From Syntrophobacterales bacterium (GTDB lineage: Bacteria > Desulfobacterota > Syntrophia > Syntrophales > UBA8958), in the NCBI GenBank assembly GCA_018056545.1, contig JAGPFL010000007.1:1-40481 (forward strand): a stretch of 40,481 nt of DNA, in the 5' to 3' direction. Below the pieces are notes generated by a model, which was not told where the DNA came from, did not search any database, and saw only the letters and a list, made by a program, of their open reading frames with translations. How positions within the stretch are numbered: position 1 is the stretch's first letter; every line of letters begins with the position of its first letter. Of the stretch, positions 1 to 8,830 are shown in pieces. Position numbers and translations under genes: made by a program.

Positions 1-92
1 CTGTGGAGGTAGCTGTCGCCGGTGACGAGGATGACATCGAGGGCCGTCCAGCCCAACGCGAGGACATCTTCCGGCGTTACGGGCAAAAACAT
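1..92 (-). CDS. YgiQ family (UPF0313) radical SAM protein, N-terminus only
   Basis: Only the first 30 codons lie in the window; the gene runs off the left edge. The ATG at 92-90 begins MFLPVTPEDVLALGW and continues to an ILVTGDSYLH segment. This matches the conserved N-terminus of YgiQ/UPF0313 radical SAM proteins (FLPTT...GWDELDIILVTGDAYVDHP type). A GAGGAG ribosome binding site lies 9 nt upstream and a near-consensus promoter sits at 131-159. The biochemical role of the family is not established; the radical SAM cysteines would lie beyond the window. The assignment is by recognition of about 30 residues, so it is probable rather than certain. Confidence 0.75.
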   Translation of the reverse strand, partial: MFLPVTPEDVLALGWTALDVILVTGDSYLH

Positions 93-130
93 CGAAGCGC
101 ACTCCTCTTCTTCGGCGTGGCGTGGAGGGA

Positions 131-159
131 ACTATACGGAGAAGTTTTCCGCCTGTCAA
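131..159 (-). promoter_or_regulatory. Sigma-70-type promoter for the YgiQ-family gene
   Basis: Reading the minus strand, TTGACA (159-154) and TATAGT (136-131) are separated by exactly 17 nt, and the start codon is about 40 nt downstream at 92. The -35 is a perfect match and the -10 matches five of six positions. Confidence 0.65.
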
Positions 160-211
160 GTCGGATGGCTTTGACAGTGGGGCTATCAGGAAAAGTCGGC
201 GGCAGAAAGGA

Positions 212-245
212 CAGGAGACGGCGTCTGTTCAGTCGCCGCCTCCTG
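212..245 (-). terminator. Probable terminator after the CoA-transferase pair
   Basis: A stem of CAGGAG plus CGGCG (212-223) pairs with CGCCG plus CTCCTG (234-245). The one odd position becomes a G-U pair only in the minus-strand transcript, so the hairpin is best formed there. It is followed on the minus strand by a modest U-rich stretch (TCCTTTCT). It lies 27 nt after the stop of the CoA-transferase B gene. The weak T tract is why confidence is moderate. Confidence 0.5.
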
Positions 246-271
246 CAGGTGGGAAGAATGGAGAATGTTTT

Positions 272-1060
272 TCACATTCCGGGGATGCTGGTAAAGACGC
301 CATGGGGATCCACCTGGGTCCGGAGAATTTCCAGGATATCAGGCGGCGGCGACGGGGTAACGGGGATCTCTCCTTCCGGTTTCAGCAGCTCGAATCCCGT
401 GCAGAGCTGGGCCAGCTCGAAATTAACGCCGGGCTGCAGGGACTGGACCCGCATCCGTTTGCTGGTTGCTTCGAAATCGAAGACACCGGCATTGGTGACG
501 ACGGCGACGGGGCCGTTGCCCAGGAGCCCCGCCTCCTGGCGGGAATTTCCGCCCGTGAGATGACCCACGCTGGTGATGAAATCCAGCCGGGCGGGAAACT
601 TGTCCGGGGTGTGGAGTCCTACGAGGACCATGTTTTCCGTCAGGGAGGACAGGTCGTTGTTGCCGCCGGATCCGGTCAATCGGGTCTTGGGATTCAGAAA
701 ATCATCGCCGATCAAGTGGGTGTTGATGTTGCCGTACATATCCACCTGGGCAAAACCGAGGAAGCCGATGTCCACGTAGCCGTTGTAGGCTTGGGCGAAG
801 GAATAGGCCATCTCCTGGATCAGGGGGGATTTGCGCCAGGTGAAGGGATCGCCTACCGACCAGGGCATGTCGCCCTCGATCGGGTTTTGCCCGCCGGACT
901 CGTAAACCATAGTGATATGGGGGGCGTGGGTTTTTTTCGCCAGAATGGCCGCTACCATCGGGAGACCCGTGCCCACATAGACGATCTGGTGGTCCTTTAT
1001 CTGCATCGCCAGAACATAGGCCAGCATTTCCAGCGGATTTATGGGTTTTTCGTTGCTCAT
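272..1060 (-). CDS. CoA-transferase family I, subunit B (glutaconate CoA-transferase type)
   Basis: A 262-residue beta subunit of a family I CoA-transferase, closest by eye to glutaconate CoA-transferase GctB. The family moves CoA between acyl-CoAs and free acids through a glutamyl-CoA thioester on the beta subunit. The motif MVYESGG places a glutamate at residue 54, the same number as the catalytic Glu54 of the Acidaminococcus enzyme, so catalysis is probably retained; the related ring-cleaving IpdAB hydrolases lack it. The start has a GAGGAGTGG ribosome binding site. The subunit A gene ends only 11 nt upstream, so the two are co-transcribed. The acid substrate cannot be read from sequence; a dicarboxylic or fatty acid would fit a syntrophic acid degrader. 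Confidence 0.85.
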   Translation of the reverse strand: MSNEKPINPLEMLAYVLAMQIKDHQIVYVGTGLPMVAAILAKKTHAPHITMVYESGGQNPIEGDMPWSVGDPFTWRKSPLIQEMAYSFAQAYNGYVDIGFLGFAQVDMYGNINTHLIGDDFLNPKTRLTGSGGNNDLSSLTENMVLVGLHTPDKFPARLDFITSVGHLTGGNSRQEAGLLGNGPVAVVTNAGVFDFEATSKRMRVQSLQPGVNFELAQLCTGFELLKPEGEIPVTPSPPPDILEILRTQVDPHGVFTSIPGM

Positions 1061-1071
1061 GGTTCCACTCC

Positions 1072-2169
1072 TCAGTAGTAAATGTCCGTGTCCTTATTTA
1101 ACGTATAGGGCTGATAGGAATAATCATACCCCTCGTCTTCATTGTCGTATTCCGTCGTCTTGGTGAGTCGCCGGGCCATGGCCACCCACCGGGCGCCGCC
1201 GAGTTTTTCGACAAAATCGTATTGATCCCGGCAATCGAACACCCAGTTACGCATGAATTCCGCCATGTTCTCATCCGTGAGGGTGGCATACCGCATGGCC
1301 TTCTCCCACCATTGTCGCGACCAGTAGTAGCATCCGGGCATGTTGCCGGGAACGGCTCCAAAGGGGAGTTCCACCACGGCGTCCACATACATGAAGGGGA
1401 TGACGACGCCCTTGTTGTTGTAACGGATGTCGATCTCCGGAACAATCTCCTCGGCGGTGATGATCACCTTCCGGGCCGCGGCGGCGATGGCGATGTCGTT
1501 TACCGCCGGGCCGTAGATTCGGGCGTTGCCGTTCTTGTCGCAGGCGTGCACGTGAATGATCGTCACATCCGGATAGAGGGCCGGAATGAATACCACCGGA
1601 TCCGGATCGTCCCGCATCGGGTTCTGTATCACTTTGACATAGGGGTTGTAGCGGATGATGTCGGAAGCCAGCAGCTGTTTGCTGAAGATCCCGGGCGAAC
1701 CCAACTGGGCGGCCTTGAATCCCTGAGCCATGGCGCCGTGACTCCATTCGGAGAGGATTTTGACTTTCCCCGCCTTGAGCTGGCGGGAATAATTGCGGTC
1801 CGAACCCCGCATCTCGGCGCCGATGTAGGAATTGTGGGAGTAGGAGCAGACGCCGAAATTGATCATGTAACTCTGGTTGGTATTGGGTGAGCCGATAAAC
1901 TGAAGATCCTTCTTGCCCTGCCGCATGATCTCGAAGTAGGACTGGAGAGGCGTGCGCACATAGGCAAATCCGGTATCCGTGCAGATATCGCCGTCCTGGA
2001 CATATGTGGCGATGGCCTCGCCGAGGGACATCCTTTTATCCCGCTGGGAATGATCCTTCTTGAGGTGCGCCGCCCGGGCGGAGTTGAAATCGACCAGGCG
2101 ATCCAGGAGGGAGGTGTCTTCAATCTTGAGGTTTGCCAACGCTTCCTGATTGTATGCAAATGTTGCCAT
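1072..2169 (-). CDS. CoA-transferase family I, subunit A (glutaconate CoA-transferase type)
   Basis: A 365-residue alpha subunit partner of the preceding gene. Typical features are the N-terminal segment with LGEAIATYVQDGDICTDTG, a central stretch with DVTIIHVHACDKNGNARIYG, and VPFGAVPGNMPGCYY near the C-terminus. I chose the ATG at 2169 (MATFAYNQ) because AAAGGGG lies just upstream; an in-frame extension to 2223 has no ribosome binding site. Compared with the roughly 320-residue Acidaminococcus GctA, it carries an extra C-terminal tail that is rich in tyrosine and acidic residues (EYDNEDEGYDYSYQPY and beyond). The tail is not part of the known fold and its role is unknown. It pairs with subunit B as an operon. 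Confidence 0.85.
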   Translation of the reverse strand: MATFAYNQEALANLKIEDTSLLDRLVDFNSARAAHLKKDHSQRDKRMSLGEAIATYVQDGDICTDTGFAYVRTPLQSYFEIMRQGKKDLQFIGSPNTNQSYMINFGVCSYSHNSYIGAEMRGSDRNYSRQLKAGKVKILSEWSHGAMAQGFKAAQLGSPGIFSKQLLASDIIRYNPYVKVIQNPMRDDPDPVVFIPALYPDVTIIHVHACDKNGNARIYGPAVNDIAIAAAARKVIITAEEIVPEIDIRYNNKGVVIPFMYVDAVVELPFGAVPGNMPGCYYWSRQWWEKAMRYATLTDENMAEFMRNWVFDCRDQYDFVEKLGGARWVAMARRLTKTTEYDNEDEGYDYSYQPYTLNKDTDIYY

Positions 2170-2469
2170 AAGAAACCCCTTTCTTTTTGTAACCGGACGG
2201 GGCCGGCTGTTGGTGCCTCCCACACCGGTTGAGGCGATAATAAAACGAGATCGAATATTTACCTATCGGCCTCCGTCCGAATTATTCATCAATCTTTGTC
2301 TGATGACGGGCTGTTCCCTCGCCCCCGGCCTTGCCGTTCCGGGGATTGCGGCCGGACCGTTTCAAGCGCAAAGGGAATTGACCGGTTTTTGGCACAGGTG
2401 AGGGTTGTGACCGGTATGTTGCCGGAAGGATGGAAAGATGGTAATAAAAAAGGCGAGGAGGTGGAGAGA
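2170..2469. other. Divergent intergenic region between CoA-transferase operon and cupin gene
   Basis: This 300-nt stretch separates divergent genes and must carry their promoters. I see a direct repeat of TGACCGGT (about 2389 and 2419) and a CCCCGG/CCGGGG hairpin (2323-2344). No strong -35/-10 pair stands out on either strand. A TATTAT on the minus strand about 65 nt before the CoA-transferase start is a possible -10. A sigma-54 site was considered and rejected. Confidence 0.35.
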
Positions 2470-2808
2470 ATGGAAAAGATAACCGCGTTGGAGGATTATC
2501 TCGGAAAGGCCATGAACTTGGCAAACCTGGTAGCTTACCAGCAAGGAGCCATTGTCAGCCGAGAAATATTGAAGAAGGAGAAGGGAAGCGTCACCGTCTT
2601 TTCCTTTGCCCAAGGACAGGGGCTGAGCGAGCATACTGCCCCCTTCGACGCGCTGGTGCTGATCCTCGACGGCGAGGCGGTGATTAGCATTGCCGGCAAA
2701 CCGCACCGGGTAAAGGCCGGTGAGATGCTCATCATGCCCGCCGGCAAGCCCCACGCCTTGAGTGCCGAGCAACCCTTCAAGATGCTGCTGGTGATGATCA
2801 GGAGCTGA
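2470..2808 (+). CDS. Small cupin-domain protein
   Basis: A 112-residue single-domain cupin. The second cupin motif is clear: an LILDGEAVISIAGKPH stretch followed by KAGEMLIMPAGKPHAL, with histidines usable for metal binding (SEHTAPFDA, GKPHAL). The start at 2470 is set by an AGGAGGTGG ribosome binding site; the open frame extends upstream to 2296 but without one. It stands alone between two minus-strand genes, convergent with the flavodoxin-like gene (16-nt gap). Small cupins of this kind may be sensors, isomerases or chaperone-like metal proteins; nothing here decides which. Confidence 0.8.
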   Translation: MEKITALEDYLGKAMNLANLVAYQQGAIVSREILKKEKGSVTVFSFAQGQGLSEHTAPFDALVLILDGEAVISIAGKPHRVKAGEMLIMPAGKPHALSAEQPFKMLLVMIRS

Positions 2809-2824
2809 GGGCGCCGTTCTTCCT

Positions 2825-3400
2825 TTACCGGCAGATTTTCTTCATGAGCCAGGCCATGTTCTTTCCCAGGTCCTTCATGGTCTGGACACCCTCTTCGTCC
2901 TTGAGGACGTCGCCGATATCCCGGCCCAGGGCCAGGCTCCAGTAGCTGGTTCCGGGCATGATCATCTGCATGTAGTGGAGAAAGAGGTTCATGCCGCTGA
3001 AGGCGGGAATAGCGCCGGCCCGACGGACGGCCACCACGGCGGCTCCTACCTTGCGCTTGAACATATAGTCGTTGGCCCGGGCGACGAAGCCGCACCGCTC
3101 GATGAAGGCCCGCATGTTTGCCGTGACGTCGGAAAAATAAGTCGGTGAGCCCAGGAGGATCCCCTCTGCAGCCAGCATCTTGTCGATTACCTCGTTGAGC
3201 ATGTCCGTTTCCACGGAGCAGTGTTTGTTTTTGTTCTTGAAGCATTTGTAACAGGCCCGGCATCCCGGCAGGGAGATGCCGGCCATCTGGATAAGTTCCG
3301 TTTCCATTCCTTCGTTATTCAACTCGTCCAGGACAAGGTTGAGCAGTATGGCCGTATTGCCGTTTTTACGGGCACTGCCGTTGAGGGCGACTACTTTCAT
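2825..3400 (-). CDS. Flavodoxin-like NAD(P)H-dependent FMN reductase
   Basis: A 191-residue protein of the NADPH-dependent FMN reductase/iron-sulfur flavoprotein group. The N-terminus MKVVALNGSARKNGNTA is the FMN phosphate-binding loop, and GSPTYFSDVTANMRAFIER is the typical second flavin-contact segment. It has four cysteines at GCRACYKCFKNK and KHCSVETD, the place where iron-sulfur flavoproteins bind a cluster, so a [4Fe-4S] cluster is possible but unproven. The start is set by GGGAGGAAGG upstream of 3400. It probably carries out low-potential electron transfer or quinone/disulfide reduction in the cytoplasm. Confidence 0.85.
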   Translation of the reverse strand: MKVVALNGSARKNGNTAILLNLVLDELNNEGMETELIQMAGISLPGCRACYKCFKNKNKHCSVETDMLNEVIDKMLAAEGILLGSPTYFSDVTANMRAFIERCGFVARANDYMFKRKVGAAVVAVRRAGAIPAFSGMNLFLHYMQMIMPGTSYWSLALGRDIGDVLKDEEGVQTMKDLGKNMAWLMKKICR

Positions 3401-3444
3401 GATTTTCCTTCCTCCCAATAGTTTTGTAATATTGCCTGGCGCTT

Positions 3445-3473
3445 TTCATGGGCCATCCCGGTGACTTTGTCAA
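3445..3473 (-). promoter_or_regulatory. Possible promoter for the flavodoxin-like gene
   Basis: The minus strand shows a perfect TTGACA (3473-3468), a 17-nt spacer and a weak -10 CATGAA (3450-3445), about 45 nt before the start codon at 3400. Confidence 0.4.
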
Positions 3474-3489
3474 GGGGTAGTCTCTTTTG

Positions 3490-3518
3490 TTGAATTATTG
3501 TCTGTAAACATTTATTAA
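3490..3518 (+). promoter_or_regulatory. Possible promoter for the PaaG-like crotonase gene
   Basis: TTGAAT (3490-3495) and TATTAA (3513-3518) are 17 nt apart and precede the ATG at 3575 by about 57 nt. Each hexamer matches four or more consensus positions. Confidence 0.45.
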
Positions 3519-3574
3519 AAGACAAGGCGGTTCTTTGCTCGGGAGGAAATCGAAAAGACAACGGAGGTGAACTG

Positions 3575-4357
3575 ATGGCTGAGAAAGCGGCTTTACTGGA
3601 AAAGATCGGCAATATTGCCAAGATTACCATGAATAATCCCACCTCGCTCAATTCCATGACCCAGGCGCTCCTCGACGACACCCGGGCGGCCCTGCGGGAG
3701 GTGGAAGAAGACCAGGAGGTAAGAGCGGTCATCTTCACCGGGGCGGGCCGTGCCTTCTGTGCCGGCGGTGATTTGCCCTATATTCTCACCTTCGACAACA
3801 TTGCCAAATCCCGGCGGTACATCCAGGATATCGCCGAGATTGTCAATCTCATCGTTCACATGTCCAAGCCGGTCATCGCCATGGTGAACGGCGTCGCCGC
3901 CGGCGCCGGCTTCAGCCTGGCTCTGGCCTGCGATCTGATCTTCTGCGGCCGGGCGGCCCGCTTCTCCCAGAGCTTCGTCCGGATCGGCCTGATACCCGAC
4001 GGCAGCGCCACCTACTTCCTGCCCCGCACCGTGGGTCTGCACCGGGCCAAGGAACTCATGTTCACCGGCGACATCATCGACGCCGACCGGGCCTTTCAGA
4101 TCGGTCTGGTCAACCGGGTCATCGCCGATGAACAATTGTGGGACCAGACCCTCGATTTTGCCCGGCAATTGTCCCGCTACGCCCCCTTGGCCATCGGTCT
4201 GATGAAGAAGATCCTCAACCAGAGCGACAAACTGGATCTTCAGGCGGGGATCGAGCTGGAAACGGGGATCCAGCTTTTCTGCCTGGGTACGGAAGACCAC
4301 CGCGAAGGAGTCAACGCCTTTTTGGAAAAACGTGCCCCCGTCTTCCAGGGGAGATGA
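3575..4357 (+). CDS. Enoyl-CoA hydratase/isomerase family protein, PaaG-like
   Basis: A complete 260-residue crotonase-fold enzyme. The oxyanion-hole segments FCAGGDLPYI (about 61-70) and NGVAAGAGFSLALACD (105-120) are present. Both catalytic glutamates of true hydratases are replaced: the CELAM position reads FSLAL (Ser114) and the QPE position reads QSF. Instead there is Asp142 in GLIPDGSATYFLPR, the pattern of PaaG-type isomerases, which use an aspartate to shift double bonds. I therefore infer a delta3/delta2-enoyl-CoA or ring isomerase rather than a hydratase. It is transcribed alone and fits the acyl-CoA metabolism suggested by the neighbouring CoA-transferase. Confidence 0.85.
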   Translation: MAEKAALLEKIGNIAKITMNNPTSLNSMTQALLDDTRAALREVEEDQEVRAVIFTGAGRAFCAGGDLPYILTFDNIAKSRRYIQDIAEIVNLIVHMSKPVIAMVNGVAAGAGFSLALACDLIFCGRAARFSQSFVRIGLIPDGSATYFLPRTVGLHRAKELMFTGDIIDADRAFQIGLVNRVIADEQLWDQTLDFARQLSRYAPLAIGLMKKILNQSDKLDLQAGIELETGIQLFCLGTEDHREGVNAFLEKRAPVFQGR

Positions 4358-4395
4358 CGAATCCTGATGAAATCTTGGAAGAGCAAAGACACCGA

Positions 4396-4473
4396 CCCTT
4401 CAAGGGGTGGAAATGGGCTGTCCTTATTTTGATGCGGGACCCCAACCCCGCCGGACATCCCCTTTGAAGGGGG
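4396..4473. repeat. REP-like pair of facing palindromes between convergent genes
   Basis: Two short palindromes, CCCTTCAAGGGG (4396-4407) and CCCCTTTGAAGGGG (4459-4472), are each self-complementary and also nearly complementary to one another over 14-16 nt (4396-4409 against 4456-4471). They lie in the 187-nt gap between convergent genes. This arrangement resembles a repetitive extragenic palindrome and may also act as a two-way terminator. Only one copy is in the window. Confidence 0.45.
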
Positions 4474-4544
4474 AGAAAAGATCGCGTCTTAAGGGTTTAT
4501 CGAATCTTAAGCGGTATGGTCCGGGCGGAGCAGGGGAGAATTCG

Positions 4545-5576
4545 TTATTGGTCGTTCCCGCCCGTAAGTTGGCCGCAGGCGGCGAGGATGTCGCTCCCGC
4601 GGCTGGCGCGGATGATGGTCGTATAATGGTGTTTCAGCAGCACCTGCTGAAAGGCGTCCACAACCTCCGGCGCCGGGGTCCGGAATTCCGCACCGGGATA
4701 CTCGTTGAAGACGATCAGATTCAGCTTGCAGTGGAGGTTCTTCAGGAGGTGGGCCACCTTTTCCGCGTCCGCGGGACTGTCGTTGACGCCGGCCATGAGG
4801 ATGTACTCGAAGGTCAGCATCCGGCGCCCCGGCATGGGGTAGTTCCGGCAGGCCTTGAGCAGCGCCTCCAAGGGATAGCGTCGGTTTACCGGCATGAGAT
4901 AATCCCGCCGCTCGTTGTCCGGGGCGTTCAGGGAGATGGCGAGATTGACGCAGATGTCCTTTCCCAGGCGCAGGATCTGCGGGGCGAGGCCGCAGGTGGA
5001 AATCGTCACCTTCCGGTTCGACAGACCCATCCCCGCATCGTCGGTCATAATCCGGACCGCCTTGACGGTTTGGTCATAATTGGCCAGGGGTTCCCCCATC
5101 CCCATCAGGACCACGTTTTTGACGTTGGGTCCCTCGGGGGTTTGAAATTTAAGGGAGACCAACTGACCGGTGATCTCCCCGGCGCTGAGCTGGCGCTTGA
5201 AGCCCAGGGTGCCGGTGAAACAGAAACGGCAGCCCATGGCGCAACCCACCTGGGTGGATAGGCAGGCCGTCCAGTGGTTCTTGCCGGGAATCAGGACACT
5301 TTCGATATGCAGGCCGTCTCGGAGCCGGAAGAGGATCTTTTTTGTGCCGTCGGCCGCCGTCCGGGTCTTGACGGGCTGCGGGCCCTCCAGGCAGGCCGTT
5401 TGCTCCAGGTGCCCCCGCAGTTCCCGGGAAAGGGTGGTCATGTCCCCGAAGGACCGGACATCGAACTGATAGAGCCACTTCATGAGCTGACGGGCCCGGT
5501 ATTTTTCCTTCCCCAGATGGGCGATGAACAGCTCGATCTCTGCCAGGGAGAGGTCCCGGAGATTGACTTTTTCCAT
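4545..5576 (-). CDS. rlmN: 23S rRNA/tRNA adenine C2-methyltransferase RlmN
   Basis: A 343-residue radical SAM enzyme that methylates C2 of A2503 in 23S rRNA and of A37 in some tRNAs. The cluster motif C112-AMG-C116-RF-C119 is intact, and the C-terminal cysteine in LAACGQLTGG (Cys334) matches the methyl-carrying cysteine of E. coli RlmN. GMGEPLANYDQTV and the SLNAPDNERR segment are also diagnostic. Its ATG overlaps the stop of the isocitrate dehydrogenase gene by one base (TAATG), so translation is probably coupled. Full length for the family. Confidence 0.95.
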   Translation of the reverse strand: MEKVNLRDLSLAEIELFIAHLGKEKYRARQLMKWLYQFDVRSFGDMTTLSRELRGHLEQTACLEGPQPVKTRTAADGTKKILFRLRDGLHIESVLIPGKNHWTACLSTQVGCAMGCRFCFTGTLGFKRQLSAGEITGQLVSLKFQTPEGPNVKNVVLMGMGEPLANYDQTVKAVRIMTDDAGMGLSNRKVTISTCGLAPQILRLGKDICVNLAISLNAPDNERRDYLMPVNRRYPLEALLKACRNYPMPGRRMLTFEYILMAGVNDSPADAEKVAHLLKNLHCKLNLIVFNEYPGAEFRTPAPEVVDAFQQVLLKHHYTTIIRASRGSDILAACGQLTGGNDQ

Positions 5577-6802
5577 TATCGCCGCTTTTCCTGCAATCTG
5601 GTCCCGATAGCCTCGATAAAGGCCCGGGTGTTCACCTTTCTGTTCGCCGGGTTCTTTTCGGCCACGGCCAGCAGATCCCCCGTCATGATCCCCGCTTCCA
5701 CCGTTTCCAGAGCCGCCGCCTCCACCTGATCGGCGAAGGCGGACACCTCCGGCGTGCCGTCCATCTCCCCCCGCTTCCGCAGCGCCCCCGTCCAGGCGAA
5801 GATGAGGGCCATGGAGTTCGTCGAGGTTTCCCTGCCCTCGAGGTGCTGGTAGTAATGTTTCTGTACCGTACCATGGGCGGCTTCGTATTCGAAATAACCC
5901 TCCGGCGAGACGAGGACGGAGGTCATCATGGCCAGGCTGCCGTTGGCGGAGGCGATCATGTCCGACATGACGTCGCCGTCGTAGTTTTTCAACGCCCAGA
6001 GGATTCCCCCCTCGGAGCGGACGATCCGGGCCACGGCGTCGTCGATGAGGGTGAAGAAGTATTCGATGCCCGCCTCCTGAAAGCGCCGTCGCCAGTTAGC
6101 GGCGTACTCCCCGTCGAAAACCGCCCGGAACCGGGCGTCGTAGGTCTTGGAAATCGTGTCCTTGGTGCTGAACCAGAGGTCCACCTTCCGGTCCAGGGCA
6201 TAGGTGAAACAGGCCCGGGCGAAACTGGCGATGGAGGCGTCGGTGTTGTGGATGCCCTGGATGATCCCGGGCCCGGTGAAGTCGTGAATGGTATTTCTCA
6301 GGGTCTCTCCGCCCCCCGCGGGGGTGAAGACGATCTCCGCGCGGCCCGCTCCGGGGATGCGCAGCTCCGCGTTGCTGTAAACATCGCCGTAGGCATGTCG
6401 GCCGATGATGATGGGCCGCTTCCAGGTCGTGACAAAGGGACGGATGTTCTTGGCGAAAATGGGGGTGCGGAAAACCGTCCCGTCCAGCATGGCCCGGATG
6501 GTGCCGTTCGGACTTTTCCACTGTTCCTTTAGTCCGTATTCCCGGACCCGGTCGGCCGTGGGGGTGATGGTGGCGCACTTGACCCCGACCCCGTGTTTCA
6601 TGATCGCCCGGGCGGCATCCACGGTGACTTGATCGTCCGTTTCATCCCGGTGCTTCACGTGGAGATCGTAATATTCGAGCTCGATGTCCAGATAGGGCAG
6701 GATGAGCAGATCCTTGACCATCTGCCACATGATCCGGGTCATCTCGTCGCCGTCCATTTCCACAAGAGGGTTTTTTACCTTAATTTTATTCGCTTCGTTC
6801 AT
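5576..6802 (-). CDS. icd: NADP-dependent isocitrate dehydrogenase, eukaryotic-like type
   Basis: A 408-residue enzyme that oxidatively decarboxylates isocitrate to 2-oxoglutarate. The length and motifs ([19 protein letters not shown] at the N-terminus, [29 protein letters not shown] [40 protein letters not shown]) match the homodimeric type shared with eukaryotes, not the E. coli Icd type. A GGGAGA ribosome binding site precedes the ATG. The aconitase gene ends 64 nt upstream, so the two consecutive steps from citrate to 2-oxoglutarate are encoded together. In an anaerobe the pathway is probably biosynthetic (glutamate supply) or run in either direction. Cofactor choice is inferred from family. 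Confidence 0.9.
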   Translation of the reverse strand: MNEANKIKVKNPLVEMDGDEMTRIMWQMVKDLLILPYLDIELEYYDLHVKHRDETDDQVTVDAARAIMKHGVGVKCATITPTADRVREYGLKEQWKSPNGTIRAMLDGTVFRTPIFAKNIRPFVTTWKRPIIIGRHAYGDVYSNAELRIPGAGRAEIVFTPAGGGETLRNTIHDFTGPGIIQGIHNTDASIASFARACFTYALDRKVDLWFSTKDTISKTYDARFRAVFDGEYAANWRRRFQEAGIEYFFTLIDDAVARIVRSEGGILWALKNYDGDVMSDMIASANGSLAMMTSVLVSPEGYFEYEAAHGTVQKHYYQHLEGRETSTNSMALIFAWTGALRKRGEMDGTPEVSAFADQVEAAALETVEAGIMTGDLLAVAEKNPANRKVNTRAFIEAIGTRLQEKRR

Positions 6803-6866
6803 GGGGTGATCTCCCGTATGTATTTCCGCCCCGTCGTCAGGGATGGTTTTCCCTCGGTTGCTTAGC

Positions 6867-8798
6867 TTAGCGGTCGTGGAGGGCGCCGCCGGCCAGAATC
6901 AGGGCCTGCTGCCGTTCCGTCAGCTCATAGAGCGCGGAAAAGCTGCCTCCCTGGGTGGCATTGGTTATTGGCAACGGCTTGCCCTCCCTAAGCGCTGTCC
7001 TTACGTCTGGTATCCGGAGACGATCGCCGGCCTGGAGGGCGTCGTAATCCCCTTCGTTTTCAAAAACCAAAGGCAGGATGCCGAAGTTGATAAGATTGGC
7101 CGCATGGATGCGTTCGAAGGATTTTGCCAGCACCACCTTTACCCCGAGATACATGGGGCAGATGGCGGCGTGTTCCCGGGACGATCCCTGCCCGTAGGAA
7201 TGACCGGCGACGATGATATTGTGCCGGCCTTCGTCCCGGATCCTGGTCGCCCGTTCGTGGAAGTGGCGGTCCAGGATCTCGAAGACGTAACGGGCGTAAC
7301 GGGGGATGTTGGAGCGGTATTTCATCCGCGCCCCGGCGGGAATGATGTGATCGGTGGTGATCTTGTCGCCGACCTTGATGGTTATCTCGCCGTCGATGTC
7401 GGCGGGGAAAGGGGTATTTTCCGGCGGGGACCCGATATTCGGTCCCCGGATGATTTCCACCCTCATCCGTTCCTCCGGGGGAAGGGGGCGGAGGATCATG
7501 CCGTCGTCCAGATGGAATTTCCGGGGTTGAGGGATGAAGGGCGGGGCGATGCCCAGCTCCCGGGGGTCCGTTAGCCGGCCCTTGAGGGCGGAGGCGACGG
7601 CGGTTTCCGGGCTCACCAGATAGATGTCTGCCTCCCTGGTACCGGAACGACCGAAGAAATTGCGGTTGGAGGTGCGCAGGGAAACGGAGCCGGAGGCGGG
7701 GCTCTGACTGTTGCCGATGCAGAAGCCGCAGGCGTTTTCCATCAGGCGGGCGCCGCCGGCGATCATGTGTTGGAGATAACCGTCCCGGGTGATGTTTTCC
7801 AACACCTGGCGGGAACCGGGAGCGACGATGAGGCTCACATCGGGATGGACGGTCTTGCCTTTGAGCATCTCCGCGACGGTGGCCAGATCTTTGTAGGACG
7901 AGTTGGTACAGCTGCCGATGCACACCTGCTGCACCGCCAGCGGGCCGATTTCCCGGACCGGACTGATGTGATCGGGGCTGTGGGGTCTGGCCGCCAGGGG
8001 CTCCAGCCGGGACAGGTCGATGGTCAGAGCCCCTTCATAAACGGCGTCCGGATCGGCATGGAGGGGAATCCAGTCCTTGACCCTTCCCTGGGCCGCCAGA
8101 AAACGACGGGTCATGTCGTCGCTGGGGAACAAAGAGGTGGTCACCCCGCATTCCGCCCCCATGTTGGCGATGGTGGCCCTCTCCGGCACGCTGAGGTGCG
8201 CCAGACCGTCGCCGCCGTATTCGAGGATTCTTCCCACGTTTCCCTTGGTCGTCAAGATGCTCAGCACCTTGAGGATGATGTCCTTGGCGGTCACCCAGGG
8301 AGGAAGCTTTCCCAGGAGCTCGATGCGGAACACCCTGGGTGCGGGGAGGTAAAAAGGCTTGCCGGCCATGGCGAGGGCCACGTCGAGACCGCCGGCGCCT
8401 ACGGCGAGCATGGCCAGCGCCCCCGCCGTAGGTGTATGACTGTCGGAGCCGATCAGGGTCTTCCCCGGTTTGCCGAAGCGTTCCAGATGGACCTGATGGC
8501 AGATGCCGTTGCCGGCCCGGGAGAGATGAATACCGAAGCGTCGGGCGACGCTTTGGAGATAACGGTGGTCGTCGGCGTTCTCATAGCCGATCTGAATCGT
8601 GTTGTGATCGATGTAGCTGACCGACAGCTCGGTGCGGATTTCCGTGATGTTCATGGATTCGAACTGCAGATAGGCCATCGTTCCGGTGGCGTCCTGGGTG
8701 AGGGTTTGATCGATGCGGATACCGATCTCCTCCCCCGGGGTCAGGCGACCGGTCTGTAAGTGGGCACCGATGATTTTTTCGCTCAGGGTTTTTCCCAT
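6867..8798 (-). CDS. Aconitate hydratase (short bacterial/mitochondrial type)
   Basis: A 643-residue aconitase converting citrate to isocitrate. The three cluster ligands are in GS-C297-TNSS and C357-GF-C360-IGN. Other hallmarks are [28 protein letters not shown]-like [11 protein letters not shown] and, in the C-terminal swivel domain, [10 protein letters not shown]. It is shorter than AcnA (about 890) and AcnB, and matches the 640-750 residue class common in Desulfobacterota and related anaerobes. The ATG follows AAGGGAAG. It is the first gene of an aconitase-isocitrate dehydrogenase-rlmN run and sits just after a strong terminator that isolates it from the upstream gene. Confidence 0.93.
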   Translation of the reverse strand: MGKTLSEKIIGAHLQTGRLTPGEEIGIRIDQTLTQDATGTMAYLQFESMNITEIRTELSVSYIDHNTIQIGYENADDHRYLQSVARRFGIHLSRAGNGICHQVHLERFGKPGKTLIGSDSHTPTAGALAMLAVGAGGLDVALAMAGKPFYLPAPRVFRIELLGKLPPWVTAKDIILKVLSILTTKGNVGRILEYGGDGLAHLSVPERATIANMGAECGVTTSLFPSDDMTRRFLAAQGRVKDWIPLHADPDAVYEGALTIDLSRLEPLAARPHSPDHISPVREIGPLAVQQVCIGSCTNSSYKDLATVAEMLKGKTVHPDVSLIVAPGSRQVLENITRDGYLQHMIAGGARLMENACGFCIGNSQSPASGSVSLRTSNRNFFGRSGTREADIYLVSPETAVASALKGRLTDPRELGIAPPFIPQPRKFHLDDGMILRPLPPEERMRVEIIRGPNIGSPPENTPFPADIDGEITIKVGDKITTDHIIPAGARMKYRSNIPRYARYVFEILDRHFHERATRIRDEGRHNIIVAGHSYGQGSSREHAAICPMYLGVKVVLAKSFERIHAANLINFGILPLVFENEGDYDALQAGDRLRIPDVRTALREGKPLPITNATQGGSFSALYELTERQQALILAGGALHDR

Positions 8799-8830
8799 GA
8801 TTTCTTCCCTTGTTCCTTCCTGCCGTCCAT

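Noticed and set aside
2389..2420. TGGCAC near 2390-2400 as a sigma-54 promoter for the cupin gene
   Set aside because: The required GC element is not at the fixed 10-nt distance from the GG.
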